In this document: piece after piece, positions 33,502 to 37,182 of the stretch | How the letters are laid out: each line of letters starts with the position of its first letter | Numbering within the stretch: position 1 is the first letter of the stretch | Assembly (NCBI GenBank): GCA_964616275.1 | Contig: CAZTUL010000016.1 | Span: forward strand, 1 to 37,182 | DNA length: 37,182 nucleotides | Origin: CAYZJV01 sp964616275 | Lineage (GTDB): Bacteria; Spirochaetota; Spirochaetia; Sphaerochaetales; Sphaerochaetaceae | Reading direction: 5' to 3' | Notes under the pieces: generated by a model | The model's input: the letters and a program-made list of their open reading frames with translations, nothing else | Told to the model about the DNA's origin: nothing | Databases searched by the model: none | Translations under genes and position numbers: made by a program

Positions 33502-34935
33502 CTACCTTTTACGTAGATTTTCAAAATATTGTATAGTTCGTTGCACTACCAGAAGATTTTTTTCCAGAAATTCACGCTTCTTCAGCACTGTAGGAATACA
33601 ACTATACAAGGTCTCTATGGGAAGCACTTTCGAAGCCAACAGATAGGCAGTAACCATTACCACATTTGCTGCGGCTTGATTCCCACATTCGCGTGCAATT
33701 TCTGTTGCCGGAATCGAGATTACTGTAACATCATCGCGTTTAACTTTCCGCGTAATGATGGAAGAATTGGCAATAATGATGCCATGTTGAGCAACAAGAG
33801 GTTCAAAATGATCAAGTGATGGACCATTCATAGCAAGCAATACATTCGGATGATCGATTACCGGTGAACCAACTTCGTCTTCAGAAAGAGTCACACTCAC
33901 ATGTGCACTTCCTCCACGCATCTCAGGTCCATAGGAAGGTAACCAGGAAACAGATAGATTTTCCGCCATTCCACAAGTTGCCAACAGTTCGCCCGCCGAA
34001 AGAACTCCCTGACCTCCAAATCCAGATATCGTAATATGTTGTGTCTGCTGTAGCGTAACACCTTGGGTAACTGGAGTATTGTTATCTCCAGTGAAGAGGG
34101 TGAGTAATTCTGCATCGGATAACCAAGGATAGTGTGTATGAAGTACGTGACGAGTATTATCCTGTTTTCTATCTCTCACTATACCAAGAGGAAACTCATT
34201 TACCATTTCCTGTTCAATCCAAGACCGAGCATCTACTGGGGTCATTCGCCAATTTGTTGGACATGGAGAAAGTATTTCTACAAAGGAGAACCCTACACCA
34301 TCAATCTGATTTTGTAGTGCCTTTCGTATTGCTTTTCGTGTTTGCATGATATGTTTGGGATTTCCAATGGCACACCGCTCAATATATACAGGAGTTTGTA
34401 ACGAATTCATGACTTCGACCATACCAATGGGTCCGCCATCGCGATTTGACTCACGGCCAAAGGGAGTTGTGAGTGTTTTTTGTCCCAATGGAGTTGTCGG
34501 TGCCATCTGCCCACCGGTCATACCATAGATAGCATTATTAATAAAAAACACAGTAATAGATTCACCACGATTTGCAGCATGCATAATCTCTGTCATTCCA
34601 ATACCAGCAAGATCTCCATCTCCCTGATAACTAATTACAATAGCATCCTTTCGAGTACGCTTAACTCCAGTTGCAACCGCAGGAGCACGACCATGTGAAC
34701 ATTGAATATTTCCCGTATCGTAATAATAATAGCTAAATACGGCACATCCAACGGGAGAAAGAAATATCGTACGATCCTGTATACCAAGCTCATCAATTGC
34801 TTCTGCTATCAATTTTTGTACTGTGCCATGTCCACAACCGGGGCAATAATGGGTAGTATTCACACCATCGCCCTTCCTGTCAAATGTGGTATAGAAAGAT
34901 TTTGGTTTCTCGTACTGTATAATCTCTTGCTTCAT
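33502..34935 (-). CDS. 2-oxoacid:ferredoxin oxidoreductase, fused TPP (beta) and gamma subunits
   Basis: This 477-aa protein joins two subunits that are usually separate. Residues 1 to about 265 are the thiamine-diphosphate subunit: CPGCGHG (~31), which helps bind a [4Fe-4S] cluster, and the TPP motif GDGDLAGIGMTE followed by NNAIYGMTGGQ (~105-142). Residues about 295-477 are the gamma domain, beginning ISGFGGQGVLSAGELL (~304) and containing LPSYGPEMRGGSAHV. Together with the alpha and ferredoxin subunits it oxidatively decarboxylates a 2-oxoacid to acyl-CoA, CO2 and reduced ferredoxin. The linker (about 265-295) has no recognisable domain. It overlaps the alpha-subunit gene by 4 nt (ATGA). 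Confidence 0.92.
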   Translation of the reverse strand: MKQEIIQYEKPKSFYTTFDRKGDGVNTTHYCPGCGHGTVQKLIAEAIDELGIQDRTIFLSPVGCAVFSYYYYDTGNIQCSHGRAPAVATGVKRTRKDAIVISYQGDGDLAGIGMTEIMHAANRGESITVFFINNAIYGMTGGQMAPTTPLGQKTLTTPFGRESNRDGGPIGMVEVMNSLQTPVYIERCAIGNPKHIMQTRKAIRKALQNQIDGVGFSFVEILSPCPTNWRMTPVDARSWIEQEMVNEFPLGIVRDRKQDNTRHVLHTHYPWLSDAELLTLFTGDNNTPVTQGVTLQQTQHITISGFGGQGVLSAGELLATCGMAENLSVSWLPSYGPEMRGGSAHVSVTLSEDEVGSPVIDHPNVLLAMNGPSLDHFEPLVAQHGIIIANSSIITRKVKRDDVTVISIPATEIARECGNQAAANVVMVTAYLLASKVLPIETLYSCIPTVLKKREFLEKNLLVVQRTIQYFENLRKR

Positions 34936-36017
34936 CTGATGCCTCCTTCCCTATTCAGGGTATCTGTATAAGGAGAGACATGCTTCTGTATTTCCTTTTT
35001 GAGGGTATCCACTGTGGGAGTTTCTCCCCCCATAGTTAAATGCCGATATACTGTGGTTAATCCCTTTGTCGCCAGCTCAACATCATCAGCCATCTGCCCA
35101 CTGCTTAGCTCAACTACCAAAAGTGGTATCCTTTTCTGTGCCAAGTCAGCTATTACCGTTTTTGGGAATGGAGAGAGAGTCTTAGGTCTTATCAGCCCAA
35201 TACGATATCCCTGCTCCCTTAATTCGGTTACTGCAGAATGACAAATTCGAGCCACAATGCCATATGCTACAAGCACGATATCGGCATCTGCGACTTCGTA
35301 AGCTTCATAATCAACACATTCCTGTTCGATCTTCCTGTAAGTATGCTGAAGGTTTTCGTTATGCTCTCGTTGGAGCTTTGGATTCATATAAATTGAGGTT
35401 ATGAGATTCTTACGACTTTCAGCATCGCCATAGACAGCCCAATCTTTGCGTGAACCATGTAAAACCGGTCCTTCTATTTCTACTGGTTCCATCATCTGAC
35501 CAATGTAGGCATCGCTCAGGATTATTACCGTCATGCGATATCTGTCTGCAAGTTCAAACGCTTTTTTGGTAAAAGAAAACATCTCTTGTACGGAGGCCGG
35601 TGCAAGTACAATATTTTGATAATTTCCATGCCCTCCACCTTTGACTACCATATTATAGTCACTCTGTTCCGGCCAAATATTCCCCAGCCCTGGACCAGCA
35701 CGTTGCATATCAATTACTACTGAAGGGAGTTTAGCTCCCGCTAAGTATGAGAGCCCTTCCCCCATCAAAGCAACTCCCGGTCCCGAAGATGCGGTCATGA
35801 CTCGGGCTCCTGCACTAGCAGCCCCGTAAAGCATATTAATTACACTTACTTCCGACTCAGCCTGTAAAAAGGTTCTTCCGGCAGCTGTCATATAGTAGGC
35901 AGCCGCTTGGGCAATTTCACTCGCCGGGGTAATCGGGTAACCAAAAAAATGGGTACACCCTCCTAAGAGAGCACCGTGTATTGCTGCCTCATTGCCTTTC
36001 ATGAGTTTCTTTGCCAT
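34932..36017 (-). CDS. vorB: 2-oxoacid:ferredoxin oxidoreductase alpha subunit (VorB-like)
   Basis: This 361-aa protein is the alpha subunit of a ketoisovalerate/2-oxoglutarate-type ferredoxin oxidoreductase. It begins KLMKGNEAAIHGAL, then carries the conserved FFGYPITPASEIAQ (~27) and ASSGPGVALMGEGLSYL (~78), plus a C-terminal transketolase-like domain (about 240-340). The N-terminal KLMKGNEA pattern is typical of proteins annotated VorB (3-methyl-2-oxobutanoate oxidoreductase), but a 2-oxoglutarate enzyme (KorA) cannot be excluded. The Buk/Ptb context favours a branched-chain 2-oxoacid. The ATG at 36017 follows GGAGGG by 6 nt and shares one base with the ferredoxin gene's stop (TGATG). Confidence 0.9.
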   Translation of the reverse strand: MAKKLMKGNEAAIHGALLGGCTHFFGYPITPASEIAQAAAYYMTAAGRTFLQAESEVSVINMLYGAASAGARVMTASSGPGVALMGEGLSYLAGAKLPSVVIDMQRAGPGLGNIWPEQSDYNMVVKGGGHGNYQNIVLAPASVQEMFSFTKKAFELADRYRMTVIILSDAYIGQMMEPVEIEGPVLHGSRKDWAVYGDAESRKNLITSIYMNPKLQREHNENLQHTYRKIEQECVDYEAYEVADADIVLVAYGIVARICHSAVTELREQGYRIGLIRPKTLSPFPKTVIADLAQKRIPLLVVELSSGQMADDVELATKGLTTVYRHLTMGGETPTVDTLKKEIQKHVSPYTDTLNREGGIR

Positions 36018-36238
36018 CACATGCCCTCCTCTGTTGATATCACAGTGAGTGCTCCAGGTTCTGGACAATTAAGAAAACAAAGTCCGCATGCGGTGCAAGC
36101 TTCCGGGTGTGTAAATTCTACATATTCGTAGCCCATTTCGTTGAGCTTTTTTGACATTACCAGACAGTGTTTGGGACAGACGGAAACGCAAACACTGCAT
36201 CCTTTGCATTCATTGTCACGTACACGGACAAGGTTCAT
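36017..36238 (-). CDS. Ferredoxin-type delta subunit of the 2-oxoacid oxidoreductase
   Basis: This 73-aa protein has two [4Fe-4S] motifs, CKGCSVCVSVCP (about residues 11-22) and CTACGLCFLNCP (about 48-59), the standard layout of a 2[4Fe-4S] ferredoxin. As the first gene of the operon it should pass electrons from the TPP subunit to free ferredoxin. The ATG at 36238 is preceded by GGAGG at a 6-nt spacing; an in-frame ATG at 36265 has no such site. It overlaps vorB by 1 nt. Confidence 0.92.
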   Translation of the reverse strand: MNLVRVRDNECKGCSVCVSVCPKHCLVMSKKLNEMGYEYVEFTHPEACTACGLCFLNCPEPGALTVISTEEGM

Positions 36239-36324
36239 GCAGGACCTCCTGTTGAGCTGCACCATCTATAGAGCTCATACTCCTTAGACAGTCTGCAGCC
36301 TCACTGGCCTTCACATGTGCAGTA

Positions 36325-36352
36325 TACAACAATTTTGGCCAGTTTTGTTATA
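36325..36352. promoter_or_regulatory. Imperfect dyad, possible operator of the vor operon
   Basis: Two 12-nt arms around a central GGCC match at nine of twelve positions (outer parts TACAACAA and TTGTTATA). The dyad covers the proposed -10 box of the vor promoter. The imperfect symmetry and AT-richness mean it could be chance. Confidence 0.25.
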
Positions 36353-36374
36353 TTTTTGCCATATATCTCTTCAA
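36347..36374 (-). promoter_or_regulatory. Possible promoter of the vor-buk-ptb operon
   Basis: Read on the minus strand: TTGAAG (complement of 36369-36374), a 16-nt spacer and TATAAC (complement of 36347-36352). Each hexamer has four or more consensus matches. It would leave a leader of about 100 nt before the ferredoxin gene. Confidence 0.35.
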
Positions 36375-36514
36375 GGAGATAGAGGCAGTACTATTTATGC
36401 TGACACTTTATCAATTATATGTCAAGTTTGATATATCTAAAGATTTCGTCAAAATTAATCATTTCTGGCTAGCAAACTCTTGCCCCAGTTATAAAAAAAC
36501 AGATATATTACATA

Positions 36515-36542
36515 TTGACAATATTTGTAATTTTGTTATTTT
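36515..36542 (+). promoter_or_regulatory. Possible promoter of the acyl-CoA synthetase gene
   Basis: A perfect TTGACA (36515-36520) is followed after 16 nt by TATTTT (36537-36542), a weak -10 in very AT-rich sequence. TTTAAT three bases later is an alternative with a 19-nt spacer. Confidence 0.4.
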
Positions 36543-36589
36543 AATCTTTACGAAGTTGTATAACTGTACCGTAAATAAAGGAGTCGCAC

Positions 36590-37182
36590 ATGGCTAAGAC
36601 CATACCCCAGCTACTACAGGAAATCGTAGGAACCTATGGATCGAACGAAGCTCAACTTTCAAAGGATGATAATGGATCGTTTATTCCAACCACTTATACT
36701 GAATTCTATAATGAGGTCTTGCATCTTGCTGCAGGCCTATCAACACTGGGAGTTTCTAGAAACCATGCTGTAGGTTTAATTTCAGATAACAGAAAAGAAT
36801 GGTTAGTTTCTGACATGGCCATCCTATCGTTAGGAGCTGCCGATGTCCCTCGTGGTAGAGATGCTATGCCATACGAACTTCAGTTTATATTACAAGTAAC
36901 CGAGAGCCGAGTCTGTTTTGCAGAAAATTCCGAACAAGCAAAAAAGATATTGGATCTTTCTGAACAGCTGCCTCACCTAAAAACCATTATTCTCATGGAT
37001 ACTACACATCATGCAGGTGAGATACTGCCAGAGGGAAGTACTATAGAAATAACGAACTATAACGATGTTATAGAATTGGGCAAAAAAAATCATACGAAGA
37101 ATCCAAAATTCGTTGAAAACGAGATAGCCCAAGGGAAGAATGATGATATTGCAACGATTATCTTTACCAGTGGAACTACAGG
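36590..37182 (+). CDS. Long-chain acyl-CoA synthetase (AMP-forming), N-terminal part
   Basis: The first 197 residues run off the window edge. The protein belongs to the ANL (AMP-binding) superfamily: YTEFYNEVLHLAAGLSTLGVSRNHAVGLISDNRKEWLVSDMA-like organisation at the N terminus, the GAADVPRGRDAMPYELQFIL segment of long-chain acyl-CoA synthetases, and the start of the P-loop-like motif TIIFTSGTTG at the very end. It should activate a fatty acid with ATP and CoA. AAAGGAG lies 6 nt before the ATG. It is divergent from the vor operon. Whether it activates branched acids linked to that operon cannot be told from this part. Confidence 0.88.
   Translation, partial: MAKTIPQLLQEIVGTYGSNEAQLSKDDNGSFIPTTYTEFYNEVLHLAAGLSTLGVSRNHAVGLISDNRKEWLVSDMAILSLGAADVPRGRDAMPYELQFILQVTESRVCFAENSEQAKKILDLSEQLPHLKTIILMDTTHHAGEILPEGSTIEITNYNDVIELGKKNHTKNPKFVENEIAQGKNDDIATIIFTSGTT

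Larger units (their letters stand above)
36239..36589. other. Divergent intergenic region (vor operon / acyl-CoA synthetase)
   Basis: This 351-nt stretch shows no convincing gene. Near the vor side it holds a possible minus-strand promoter (36347-36374) overlapped by an imperfect dyad (36325-36352). Near the synthetase it holds a plus-strand promoter candidate (36515-36542) and the ribosome site AAAGGAG (36577-36583). The stretch between is AT-rich, and a 66-codon ORF there (36397-36597) has no support. Confidence 0.6.

Noticed and set aside
36397..36597. 66-codon ORF between the vor operon and the acyl-CoA synthetase
   Set aside because: No ribosome site at a proper distance, AT-rich composition, and it runs into the start of the real gene.
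1..37182. CRISPR arrays, insertion sequences, tRNA or rRNA genes
   Set aside because: I saw no regularly spaced repeats, transposase motifs, terminal inverted repeats or RNA gene signatures; gaps between genes are short and explained by control elements.

Overview
The window looks like chromosomal DNA of a free-living, strictly anaerobic, fermentative bacterium, most likely a spirochaete of the Spirochaeta / Sediminispirochaeta type. This is inferred from gene content (sucrose-phosphate synthase, an NAD(P)H-linked [FeFe] hydrogenase, an Nqr/Rnf-type pump, a 2-oxoacid:ferredoxin oxidoreductase coupled to Buk/Ptb, and many PAS-GGDEF-HD-GYP proteins), not from a marker gene. The DNA is moderately AT-rich. 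It is gene-dense, with many 1-23 nt overlaps between consecutive genes. I see no rRNA, tRNA, CRISPR array or insertion sequence. One run of exactly 100 Ns (27848-27947) is an assembly gap inside a gene, so the sequence is a scaffold.

Layout. 1-760: a small secreted protein of unknown function with its own promoter and a good terminator. 782-3911 (minus): a sucrose-phosphate synthase fused to a phosphatase domain, preceded by a tandem universal stress protein. 4234-9713 (plus): a three-gene [FeFe] hydrogenase operon whose NuoF-like subunit is fused to a complete GltD-like NADPH oxidoreductase. 9710-15549 (minus): an RND efflux operon (adaptor, pump, TolC-like channel). 15694-16992 (minus): mannose-1-phosphate guanylyltransferase. 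17142-22045 (plus): DUF72 protein, a Y-family polymerase homologue that has lost its catalytic acids (ImuB-like), and a DnaE2-like polymerase, apparently under a palindromic operator. 22132-26470 (plus): nqrBCDEF without nqrA, plus a 154-aa unknown. 26477-31500 (minus): three overlapping cyclic-di-GMP turnover genes. 31553-36238 (minus): ferredoxin / VorB / fused TPP-gamma subunit / butyrate kinase / phosphate butyryltransferase. 36590-end (plus): start of an acyl-CoA synthetase.

How it fits together. The Vor-Ptb-Buk operon can oxidise (probably branched-chain) 2-oxoacids to acyl-CoA, pass electrons to ferredoxin and conserve the thioester as ATP. The hydrogenase can reoxidise ferredoxin and NAD(P)H as H2, and the Nqr-type complex can couple NADH oxidation to ion export. 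The most unusual parts are the hydrogenase HydB-GltD fusion, the NqrA-less Nqr operon, and the DUF72-ImuB-DnaE2 cassette. The cassette resembles the SOS mutasome, but DUF72 sits where ImuA is usually found, and a 20-bp dyad sits exactly between the -35 and -10 boxes.
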